This document shows, piece by piece, positions 9,383 through 16,337 of a stretch of 64,000 nt of DNA. A program made the translations under genes and the position numbers. The DNA comes from Paenibacillus mellifer (GTDB lineage Bacteria; Bacillota; Bacilli; Paenibacillales; Paenibacillaceae): contig NZ_JALPRK010000004.1 in the NCBI RefSeq assembly GCF_023195895.1, positions 1 through 64,000 on the forward strand, written 5' to 3'. The first letter of the stretch is position 1; each line of letters starts with the position of its first letter. The notes under the pieces were generated by a model that did not search any database, was not told where the DNA came from, and was given only the letters and a program-made list of their open reading frames with translations.

Positions 9383-9571
9383 CTATGCGGCCATTTTACG
9401 GCAAGCTACGGCACATTTTAAACATGCTTCCGCACATTCCCGATCCAATCGAATACATTCATTCATCATCCCGATATTTTCTTCATTAAGGCACGACGTG
9501 TAACAATGATTACACGCCACCATGCAGCGAAGACACTCATCGATGCAATGTTGAAACTGCTCATGAGACAT
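9383..9571 (-). CDS. Shortened four-helix-bundle copper-binding protein (DUF326 type)
   Basis: This 62-residue protein has nine cysteines in CxxC/CxxxC spacing (CLRCMVAC, CYTSC, CAEACLKCAVAC). It matches the start of the cytosolic four-helix copper-storage family (B. subtilis YhjQ-like), which I recall as about 105-110 residues. Residues 1-48 follow the family N-terminus, then the chain jumps to a typical C-terminal ending (CRKMAA). This looks like an in-frame deletion of about 45 residues between similar CAxxC motifs. A truncated bundle could still bind metal if it dimerised. GGAGG-like bases (AAGGAGGAAAG) precede the ATG. It is the first intact gene upstream of the recombinase, on the same strand. 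Confidence 0.7.
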   Translation of the reverse strand: MSHEQFQHCIDECLRCMVACNHCYTSCLNEENIGMMNECIRLDRECAEACLKCAVACRKMAA

Positions 9572-9670
9572 TTGATTCTTTCCTCCTTCCTTTTTTAACC
9601 CATTGGATATTATGAATTAATTTCAGATTAATATTCAGAATTTCAATTGTTACCGTACATCACATCGTTT

Positions 9671-9832
9671 CTACAAAGAAAACACACATTTTTCGGTTAC
9701 AATTTGTAGAGAAAACATTCTGGGGATGACCAATAGATGGAACATAAGCTTAAAAGGACGATTTAATCTTGATTGGTTGACGTGAAGAAGGTGTAGTTCA
9801 TCATCGACAATTAATATTTTGGTCTGTTCCAT
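9671..9832 (-). pseudogene. Response-regulator N-terminal remnant
   Basis: ATG 9832, with AAAGGA five bases upstream, opens a 53-codon frame whose first residues, MEQTKILIVDDELHLL, are the classic beginning of a receiver domain (beta-1 plus the acidic pair). After about residue 18 the match ends and the frame reads as random sequence to a stop at 9671. This is the 5' stub of a second response regulator, distinct from the intact one at 11806. It fits the picture of repeated deletion inside the island. The rest of 9572-9897 shows no other coding signal. Confidence 0.55.
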
Positions 9833-9842
9833 ACGAAATCCT

Positions 9843-9882
9843 TTCAAAAAAAAGACAAGACCTCACGCAACTCGCGAGGCCT
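9843..9882 (-). terminator. Terminator after the small Met/His-rich gene
   Basis: On the minus strand AGGCCTCGCG and CGTGAGGTCT pair (two G-U pairs), followed by a run of Ts (A-rich 9846-9853 on the plus strand). Confidence 0.75.
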
Positions 9883-9897
9883 GCCTTTATTTAAGTA

Positions 9898-10170
9898 TTA
9901 GAAGTTCATCATACTGTTGCTCCATTGCGTGTTGTTCATCATCCCCGTCGAGGTGTTGCTGCCGTTGCTGCCATGGCAACTATTATACATCCCTCGAATT
10001 TGTTCTTCAGAGAGGTCCGGGTGCATTTGTTTCGCATACGGCAACATTTGTTCAAAGGTACTTGAGTTGTTTGCTTTACCGCTATCGTCAGTACCGTTAT
10101 CGGAAGTAGCCGCATATGCAGCTGCTGTTCCAATTCCCATCACCAAAGCATGAAGAACTCATTTGTACAT
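9898..10170 (-). pseudogene. Small secreted Met/His-rich protein with an in-frame TGA in its signal peptide
   Basis: The frame from ATG 10170 reads MYK, then TGA (10159-10161), then VLHALVMGIGTAAAYA. That is a normal signal peptide if the TGA were a TGG (Trp) or similar codon. The mature part, about 70 residues, contains MLPYAKQMHPDLSEEQIRGM, a single Cys, and a Met/Asn/Ser-rich tail. I know similar small proteins only from copper or lgt-linked clusters, so periplasm-side metal binding is a guess. Translation could restart at TTG 10146, giving 82 residues without a proper signal peptide. I see no strong ribosome site at either start. It is the last gene of the two-component operon. Confidence 0.5.
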
Positions 10171-10216
10171 TGTGAAGAAGTTATAAAGATCAATCCTTGA
10201 TTATTCAGGGTCAGCT

Positions 10217-10414
10217 TCAAGGTTTATTTCTTTGCGTCAACCAATAGATGATACCCATAATCGCAGCTATTCCCATCATAGTTAAGCAAGCTTGGCCAAT
10301 CGAAAACCCTATTTGAACAAGGGGTATACCACGGAAGGAGGAAGCCGATATGATTAAGCATGACAGTCCCATAGCCACGAACAGAAATACGATAAACCAA
10401 TCCGTCTTCTTCAT
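10217..10414 (-). CDS. Small two-helix membrane protein coupled to the sensor kinase
   Basis: This is a 65-residue protein with two predicted membrane segments (about 6-27 and 35-58) and the basic tail QRNKP. ATG 10414 lies one base after the kinase stop codon, with GGGGGAC as its ribosome site, so translation is probably coupled. I do not recognise the family. Its position suggests an accessory to the kinase or to the island's metal-handling proteins. A longer frame reaching up to 10627 is only read-through into the kinase sequence and is not used. Confidence 0.65.
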   Translation of the reverse strand: MKKTDWFIVFLFVAMGLSCLIISASSFRGIPLVQIGFSIGQACLTMMGIAAIMGIIYWLTQRNKP

Positions 10415-10415
10415 A

Positions 10416-11819
10416 TTAGTCCCCCGGGTAGCCTGGTACGAATCGGAGCTCAAATCTAGTTCCTTGCCCCAATTTACTCGAAACCAGGAGTTCTCCACCT
10501 TGCAGCTCCACCAACTTTTTAGCGATGGGCAAACCGAGTCCTGTCCCTCCATACTGACGCGACCGGGACTTCTCCACTCGATAAAAGCGCTCAAAAATGT
10601 ATGGAATCTCGTCCTCGGGAATTCCAATCCCCGTATCCTCTACTGCTAAGTAAACATAGGTATTGTTTTGATCCAACTCTAGAGTGATACTGCCTTTCTC
10701 CGTGTAACGCACGGCATTTTCCAACAGGTTCAGAAGAACTTGCTCCATCCTAAGACCATCTCCGTAAATGAGCGAAACATGAGTGATAATTTTAGTACGA
10801 AGAGTTAACTTCTTTTCACAGGCTTTAAGCATAATCTTTTGAACAACGTTGTCCGCAATTTCCGTTAAGTCAATCCATTCCAGGGATAAGCTGACTTTTC
10901 CTTCTTCCATCTTAGCCAAATCGAATAGATCATTAACAAGGTGCTGCAAACGAACCGCCTCTTCATGAATAATGCCTAGATATTGGTCCTTCTCTTCCTC
11001 AGATTCATAGAGACCTTTCTTGAGAACTTGCGCATATCCTTCCAAGTAGGTGATCGGAGTTCGAAGGTCATGGGATATGTTCGCGAAAAATTCCTGCCGT
11101 GTATCTCTATACCGCTGAAGCTCGGTGGCCAAATGGTTGATCGAATCCGCCAATACTCCAATCTCATCATCGCGTTGAATCATTAATCGCGTTTCTAGAT
11201 TACCTGCGGCAATGTTCCGAGTGGCCACTTGCATTTGTAGCAGCGGGCGGGATAGGATTTTGGCAATGATCCAGGTGATTCCAAGTGCCAACAGAAAGGC
11301 ACCCAGGCCTGACAGGATCAATACGCTGCGAACGGCCGAAATGGATTCGTCCATATGCCGGGTCGAAGAAAGGACATAAACCGCGGCTTTAATATTAACG
11401 CCTGTGGAATCCAATACGGGTCTCGCTGCCACGAAGTAACGCTCTCCATTAGCATCGGCATGTACAAGTTCTATCGCTTTTCCGGAAAAAAGAAGCCTCA
11501 AGTCCTTGGATTTAATGAAAGTTCGGTCCGATTTTTCATAGAGCCCGGAATTTGCCAATACCTCTCCTTGTTCAGAAACAAACAGAATACTGACGTTTGA
11601 AAAATCGGCAAACTTGAGCAGAGTCTCCTCGGACAACATCTCAGGCGATTGGCTCATCGCTGTGAAGTGAGTCGTGAGTTCATCTACCTCTGTTCTCATT
11701 TCGGAGTTATAGAAATTTGTGAACATTCGATCAATCGTGAATCCTAAGGATAGAATCACGACAACAAAAGCGGCGAGAATCATTAAACCAAGCCTGAAGC
11801 CGATTTTATTCCTTTTCAT
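10416..11819 (-). CDS. Sensor histidine kinase
   Basis: This is a 467-residue membrane kinase of the BaeS/PhoR style. A membrane helix (about 8-30) is followed by an extracellular sensor of about 135 residues, a second helix (about 165-190) and a HAMP linker. The H-box NISHDLRTP has the phosphorylated His near residue 250. An HATPase domain follows with N box (NLLENAVRY), G1 (DTGIGIP), F box and G2 (GGTGLGLP). Its start overlaps the regulator gene by 14 bases, so the two form one transcriptional and translational unit. Genes around it suggest that it senses metal or envelope stress; the sensor domain itself gives no direct clue. Confidence 0.92.
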   Translation of the reverse strand: MKRNKIGFRLGLMILAAFVVVILSLGFTIDRMFTNFYNSEMRTEVDELTTHFTAMSQSPEMLSEETLLKFADFSNVSILFVSEQGEVLANSGLYEKSDRTFIKSKDLRLLFSGKAIELVHADANGERYFVAARPVLDSTGVNIKAAVYVLSSTRHMDESISAVRSVLILSGLGAFLLALGITWIIAKILSRPLLQMQVATRNIAAGNLETRLMIQRDDEIGVLADSINHLATELQRYRDTRQEFFANISHDLRTPITYLEGYAQVLKKGLYESEEEKDQYLGIIHEEAVRLQHLVNDLFDLAKMEEGKVSLSLEWIDLTEIADNVVQKIMLKACEKKLTLRTKIITHVSLIYGDGLRMEQVLLNLLENAVRYTEKGSITLELDQNNTYVYLAVEDTGIGIPEDEIPYIFERFYRVEKSRSRQYGGTGLGLPIAKKLVELQGGELLVSSKLGQGTRFELRFVPGYPGD

Positions 11820-12522
11820 TTGACAAACTCGCTCCGTTGAACTTATATCCTACTCCCCATACGGTCTGGATCGGATTGTAACCGAGTCCAGCCTTTTGTG
11901 TCTTCTCCCGGATATTCTTGATATGCGTATCTACGACGCGAATTTCCCCCTCGTATTCGGTCCCCCAGATCAGATTTACCAACTCTTCGCGGCTGAACGC
12001 ACGTTGTACGCTCCTCGCGAGCGAGATGAATAAATCAAACTCTTTCTGTGTGAATTCAACAGTATGATCATGAATGAATACTTCTCTACCCTCTGGTAAT
12101 ATTCTCAAATGGGGGAACTCGATAACAGGCTCTGGCTGCTTAATGGATTGTGTAATCGTCGAACGGCGGATTAAAGAATAGACACGGGCAAGTAACTCCT
12201 CCGGTTCAAACGGCTTCGTCAAATAATCATCCGCACCAATGCCTAGCCCATAAACTTTGTCTTTTGTCTCCGAACGCGCGGTAAGCATCAGAATGGCTAC
12301 ATGATCTCTCTCCCGAATTTTTTTGCAGATTTGCCACCCGTCCATATCCGGCAGCATCAAATCCAGCAGAATAACGTCGAAATGATGGTTAGCCGCTATT
12401 TCCAAGGCTTCGTTTCCGTTAGTAGCTTCTTTGACCTCAAACCCTTCTCGCGTTAAGTAGATCCGCAAGAGATTGCGCATATTCCATTCATCGTCTACAA
12501 CAAGAACCCGTAGTTTGGGCAC
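11806..12522 (-). CDS. OmpR-family response regulator
   Basis: This is a 238-residue regulator. The receiver domain has the acidic pair at DD10-11, the phospho-acceptor Asp54 (ILLDLMLPD) and a conserved Lys in LTKPFEPEEL. A winged-helix DNA-binding domain follows (about 135-232, ending VWGVGYKF). It forms an operon with the kinase downstream and lies 30 bases after the broken lgt gene. All the intact signalling genes of the island are in this pair. Target promoters cannot be named from the window. Confidence 0.93.
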   Translation of the reverse strand: MPKLRVLVVDDEWNMRNLLRIYLTREGFEVKEATNGNEALEIAANHHFDVILLDLMLPDMDGWQICKKIRERDHVAILMLTARSETKDKVYGLGIGADDYLTKPFEPEELLARVYSLIRRSTITQSIKQPEPVIEFPHLRILPEGREVFIHDHTVEFTQKEFDLFISLARSVQRAFSREELVNLIWGTEYEGEIRVVDTHIKNIREKTQKAGLGYNPIQTVWGVGYKFNGASLSNEKE

Positions 12523-12552
12523 GCTGCCACCGCCTTTACCGGTTGATTCTAT

Positions 12553-13334
12553 TTACATAGGAATTGCATTAGTCTGATGATTCCGTTTAAAGAAGAAATA
12601 AACCATTAAAGTTGCAGAGATCAGGAAGATACCTGCACTGGTCCACTGTCCAGCCGTCCATTCCAAGGCATAGCGTGGTGAATCTCCACGCAGAAATTCG
12701 AGAGAAAACCGGACCAGCGCATACATCATAGTATAACTTAAAAATAGTCCCCCTACAGGAAGCTTGATATTCTTCAAAGCCATGAGAACACCAAAGACAA
12801 TCAAATCGAGCTGCCCCTCCCAAATTTCGGCCGGCCATAGCGGTACGGCACCATACCGATCAAAGGCCATTGTTCCTTCCGGATACACGATGCCGAAGCC
12901 AGTGCCTGTCGGCGCTCCAAATGCAACTCCATTCAGGAAGCAGGCAATCCTGCCCACGGCCTGCCCCAATATGACTGCCGGAGCTAAAATATCGGTGAGT
13001 TCCCAGAATGAAAGTTGATTTCTCCGAGTATAAATTGCCGTGGCTGCGAAACCGCCGACGATCGCTCCGAGGATTGAGATTCCCCCATTCCAAATCGCGA
13101 AGATTTCAGATAGATGTTGCGAATAATATCCCCATTAAAAAAGAATACATGCCATATTCTGGCTCCCAGAATCGCACCGATGAGTACATAGAATACGAGA
13201 TTATAAATGTGTTTCTGGTATTGCGTCCCACGGGCTAAAAAATAAGCTACGCCCACGGCAAGCAAAACAGCCAAACCCACTACGACGCCATACGATCTGA
13301 GGGAGAATCCCCCGATTTCAAATAAGTTTACCGG
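12553..13334 (-). pseudogene. lgt: Frameshifted Lgt-like prolipoprotein diacylglyceryl transferase
   Basis: Two frames together give a complete Lgt-like membrane protein. The upstream part (FEIGGFSLRSYGVVVGLAVL to HVFFFN) lies 5' of a CCCC run at 13130-13133, and the downstream part (QHLSEIFAIWNGG, VGRIACFLNG, to the end) lies 3' of it. One base appears missing, since AATTGGGGA would restore the frame. The start also looks damaged: the family's N-terminus is preserved back to about 13332, where GTA stands in place of a start codon. Lgt moves diacylglycerol from phosphatidylglycerol onto lipobox cysteines. Extra copies of this GRIxCFLNG type occur in metal-resistance clusters, so a housekeeping copy presumably exists elsewhere. 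A consensus error would explain the frameshift but not the missing start. Confidence 0.75.
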
Positions 13335-13525
13335 GATAGTCTTTGAATTTCTTGCTTCATTTGCTCATTTTGTGCTTTTAGTTCGTCAAGCTGTGCTTGC
13401 ATCACTTGGTTATTTGGTGAATGCTCCTTATGAGAGCCATGACCGTGACCATGCCCCTTCATTCCAAACATCATCAATACCATCATTAACGGACAAGCCA
13501 ACAACAGCAACCAGGACAAATCCAT
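13328..13525 (-). CDS. DUF2933-type small membrane protein with His/Gly segment
   Basis: The 65 residues comprise a membrane helix with ACPLMMVLMM, a KGHGHGHGSH metal-binding-looking stretch (about 24-32), and a C-terminal coiled-coil tail (QAQLDELKAQNEQMKQEI). This matches the DUF2933 family, often found beside lgt and copper genes in Bacillota. AGGGAGG precedes the ATG. Its stop codon overlaps the region where the lgt start should lie, so the two were once translationally coupled. Confidence 0.7.
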   Translation of the reverse strand: MDLSWLLLLACPLMMVLMMFGMKGHGHGHGSHKEHSPNNQVMQAQLDELKAQNEQMKQEIQRLSR

Positions 13526-13623
13526 TTGTATTCCTCCCTCATAAATAGTTCATTTGATACATCCAATTGTATAGGGCGATTGTGTGGAAAGCGTGTAGAA
13601 AGCATGCGAAATATATGGATTTT

Positions 13624-13662
13624 TAAAAAAAGAAAAACACGGCTCAGAGAACCGCGTTTTTT
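13624..13662 (-). terminator. Terminator after the His-tailed lipoprotein gene
   Basis: On the minus strand AAAAAACGCGG pairs with CCGTGTTTTT (one mismatch), followed by CTTTTTTT. It separates the broken lipoprotein gene from the DUF2933-lgt-regulator operon. Confidence 0.75.
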
Positions 13663-13687
13663 CATGTAAAAGATATAAATCGGTCGG

Positions 13688-14329
13688 TTAGTGACCACCA
13701 TGTCCTCCCCCTGAAGTCTTGGCCACGATTTCTAGCATCGAGTCGATTTCCCCTTGGGCAGCTTCACTAATCGTGGACACCGTCCCAGTAAGCCATGCGT
13801 GGTTATAGGGACCTTCCGTTGGGGACTTCTCAAACTTCGGTTGCACAGACATGACATAGGACATTACACTTTCAGGCATTGAATCCTTGCTGGTCCACAA
13901 CAACGGAGCGTGTTTCCCTAAATGCGAGAAAGGAGCTGCAGCTATGGCCAAATTCGGTGAATCACTGTTTACAAATGAAAAGTTATGTCCCGGTGTTATG
14001 ATTGATCAAATCGGCGCTAAGGACTGCATTTTGCCAGTTATCTACGGAGGTCAGAATGACACTTCCTGGCCGATTATCCTCGCTTGTAGCCATCCAAAGC
14101 GTCTGTGAAATCAATACTGCAGCCTGAATGGGATCATCCGTATTGATCCGAGTCGTATTTTTAGAAGCAATCCATGGAATTTGAGGTAATCCCTCAGAAA
14201 CGATCGCAATGCCACTAGTTTGAATGGAGTTCTCATCTTTGGCAGCCTTGTTGTTTCCAGAGTTCGTACAAGCTGTTAGCACGATTGTCAAGGCTAAAAA
14301 GGCGACTCCAAATTGCATTGTTTTTTCAT
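13688..14329 (-). pseudogene. Frameshifted His-tailed lipoprotein with a cell-wall-binding-like domain
   Basis: Three segments read as one protein: a lipoprotein signal (FLALTIVLTAC), a domain with TRINTDDPIQAAVLIS and ILTSVDNWQNAVLSADLI, and a distal part ending SGGGHGGH. The pattern recalls the cell-wall-binding repeat 2 fold. Two lesions are seen. ATG 14327-14329 has an ideal GGAGG but only six As behind it, and seven would bring it into frame. A GGG near 14004 carries one base too many, giving a stop after LINHNTG. The His-rich tail fits the metal theme. Either the gene is dead or both indels are homopolymer read errors. Confidence 0.65.
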
Positions 14330-14538
14330 AAGCCTCCTACGAATTCTCATTATTTTCTAAATAGAATTATTAAGTGGTACCTATTTTAAACAAAATTAAT
14401 GTGAAAAGTATGTGGTTTTTGTGGAGATCCCGTATAATTATCTCCTATTTCGTTACCAAATATTACACCTAAACAAATCCTGAATTTCTATGATAGGATG
14501 TCGTCAGTTTCACAAAAAACATCAGGAGGATACTCAGC

Positions 14539-14622
14539 GTGAAGAAATCATTAGCTGTTGTCATCGTATCTGGTTCTCTGTGGGAAAAACGCTTTCTTTT
14601 CGGGGGAAGTGTGTTGAAATAG
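14539..14622 (+). pseudogene. Signal-peptide stub of a lost gene
   Basis: GTG 14539 follows a strong AGGAGG and opens MKKSLAVVIVSGSLW, a typical signal-peptide beginning, then stops after 27 codons. It looks like the truncated 5' end of a secreted-protein gene. A GAAGCCAG/CTGGCTTC hairpin (14629-14660) follows it. The rest of the gap 14330-14693 shows nothing else. Confidence 0.4.
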
Positions 14623-14693
14623 GATTAAGAAGCCAGGGAGAAGTGATCTCGCTGGCTTCCCTTCTATAGGATGTGCTAAGAGTATATTGCCTT

Positions 14694-14927
14694 TTATTCT
14701 CCCTTTAATTCATTATTATCCGGAACAATTTCATAAAGAGCACGAACATCACAACCGATGGAATCGGCGATCGATATGGCGATTTTGAGTGGCATCACTC
14801 TTTTGTTATCAATGAAGTCGTAAACTCGTTCCGGTCTTAATAGCAAGTCTTTTGCCAGCCATTCAGCTGATTTTCCGGATTCCATCAATCGCTCATTCAA
14901 TAAACAACGTCCTAGTTCAAATTTCAA
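14694..14927 (-). CDS. Small XRE-like helix-turn-helix protein
   Basis: From TTG 14927, with GGGAGG ten bases upstream, this gives 77 residues beginning MKFELGRCLL. An ATG at 14972 would add 15 residues that do not look like the family. The body (SAEWLAKDLLLRPERVYDFIDNKRVMPLKIAISIAD) is a single HTH_3/XRE fold of the kind that binds operator DNA as a dimer. No partner domain is attached. Its target is unknown, and no toxin or phage gene lies beside it, so a toxin-antitoxin role is not supported. Confidence 0.7.
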   Translation of the reverse strand: MKFELGRCLLNERLMESGKSAEWLAKDLLLRPERVYDFIDNKRVMPLKIAISIADSIGCDVRALYEIVPDNNELKGE

Positions 14928-14972
14928 GAAGCGGTGACCTCCCGCAGAAGATATGCTTAATCTAAAGTCCAT

Positions 14973-15283
14973 AACATAAAAATAACTGTCCCTTGTATAG
15001 TTTCCTCAGATGAAGAGACAAATACAAATAATATCCTGCTGTATCGGGAAATAACTCCCACAGATCTATTTGTATTCTTCCCCCTATCCCATCTCTTATA
15101 TGAACTCAATTTCATGGATTATGTTGCGGTATTTACATTTGAGAAATATACCAATTGAGCTATTTGAATTCAATCTGACTAACAAAGGAGCAAATGAACT
15201 ACTCTAACAAAAGAAATAGGAGACACCATTATTGGATTTCTCCCATTTTTGTTATATAAGTATGCTTACGCTCATACTCACCG
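14973..15283. other. Intergenic gap without a confident gene
   Basis: The only coding hint is a 21-codon frame at about 15194 with AAAGGAG too close to its ATG. An imperfect hairpin (GGGAGA with TCTCC, about 15215-15250) could end the lipoprotein transcript arriving from the right. Otherwise I see nothing here. Confidence 0.4.
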
Positions 15284-15943
15284 CTATGATTCACTCTGAA
15301 CCGTCGATAACGACACCCATACGGGTCCGGCAAACTCAGCAGCTTCCTCCCCTTTGGGATTCTGAAGCCGGAACAAGAATCCGTCACCTGCAGCAGACTT
15401 CCATACGATATAATCGCTTATCCCTTCACTACCTGAGGCTTGAAGGTAGACTTCAGCAAAACCCAAGGGATGCTCGATCAGTTCCCCACTGAAATCCTTC
15501 ACTTCCCCGAATGCCTCCAATTCCGTTCTTCCCTTCGTTTGAAGCTGCTCCAGATCATAATTAGCGGGTAATGCCTCGATCTTGACCTCGTATTTCGGAT
15601 TGCTATTTAGGTACAAACGCCCCTCGGCATCGTCAAAAGCGAATTTGTCGAATACATAAAAGCTGAAACCTTCGCCTTGATGCAATTTCGCCTCCAGCGT
15701 CTGATTCCCCTCCCCTGTCAACAATTCGAAACTTTCGACCTCTGGACGTGTCACATTTGGTTCTTCATTAACGTTATCATTCTGTTTGTTATTCTCCGGT
15801 GCAGGAGCTGGGGCCTCTTCTTTCACCGGGGGTGAATGATTCGAATTAGCAGATGGTTCCGTTGCCCTTCCCGAACATGCCGTTAGGGACAGAACAATGC
15901 CGAATAACGCAAATTTCATCCATACATTATGCTTTTTCAGCAT
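15284..15943 (-). CDS. Lipoprotein of unknown function
   Basis: The product has 219 residues. The N-terminal signal ends in lipobox LTAC (mature Cys about 23), followed by a Pro/Ala/Glu/Asn-rich linker (about 25-65). A compact domain of about 150 residues (FSFYVFDKFAFDDAEGRLYL, GFAEVYLQASG, DGFLFRLQNP) then runs to the end. I do not recognise the domain. Lipidation places it on the outer face of the membrane. It stands alone, transcribed away from the small gene at 16118. The ribosome site is GAAAGGAGTG upstream of the ATG. Confidence 0.7.
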   Translation of the reverse strand: MLKKHNVWMKFALFGIVLSLTACSGRATEPSANSNHSPPVKEEAPAPAPENNKQNDNVNEEPNVTRPEVESFELLTGEGNQTLEAKLHQGEGFSFYVFDKFAFDDAEGRLYLNSNPKYEVKIEALPANYDLEQLQTKGRTELEAFGEVKDFSGELIEHPLGFAEVYLQASGSEGISDYIVWKSAAGDGFLFRLQNPKGEEAAEFAGPVWVSLSTVQSES

Positions 15944-16117
15944 GGTAGATCACTCCTTTCTATCGTTAGTCCATATGCATAACTTCACTTTCCTATTACC
16001 TTATTCGAATCTGCATGCCATTGATCATCCCATTTTGTATATTTGGTCTTCTCACGAAACAACCTATCGTAATGGAGGGCAGATGCTTTCCAACTTTGAT
16101 GAAAGGAGTTCTCCCCA

Positions 16118-16255
16118 ATGACCCGTTCCACCAAAAGCAAAGAAAATGCAAGGAAGAGCCGTAAACAAGCTCAAAATCCGCATGGTCCCATCAAGTCTCT
16201 GGAGGAATTGTCTAACGAATACGATCAGGGATCTAGCGGTTCGAAGTTGAAGTGA
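16118..16255 (+). CDS. Small hydrophilic protein, unknown
   Basis: This is a 45-residue, Lys/Ser/Asn-rich protein beginning MTRSTKSKENARKSRKQ and ending GSSGSKLK. GAAAGGAG lies nine bases before the ATG, and the composition is coherent. It could be a small spore-type or nucleoid-type protein, but I do not recognise a family. Confidence 0.45.
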   Translation: MTRSTKSKENARKSRKQAQNPHGPIKSLEELSNEYDQGSSGSKLK

Positions 16256-16290
16256 TCAACCATAAATATTCGACCGTTCCCCCGAAATTG

Positions 16291-16331
16291 AAAACACACC
16301 GTCCATCTAAAATAGACGAGGCGGTGTGTTG
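16291..16331 (-). terminator. Terminator after the SLH nucleotidase
   Basis: AACACACCG (16293-16301) pairs with CGGTGTGTT (16322-16330). On the minus strand it is followed by TTTTCAATTT, just past the nucleotidase stop. Confidence 0.7.
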
Positions 16332-16337
16332 TTCTAA

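Noticed and set aside
10217-10627. A 136-codon frame covering the kinase end and the small membrane gene
   Set aside because: Its first half is read-through over the kinase sequence; only 10217-10414 has a ribosome site and protein character.
14694-14972. Toxin-antitoxin module around the small XRE protein
   Set aside because: No small toxin-like gene lies beside it on either strand.
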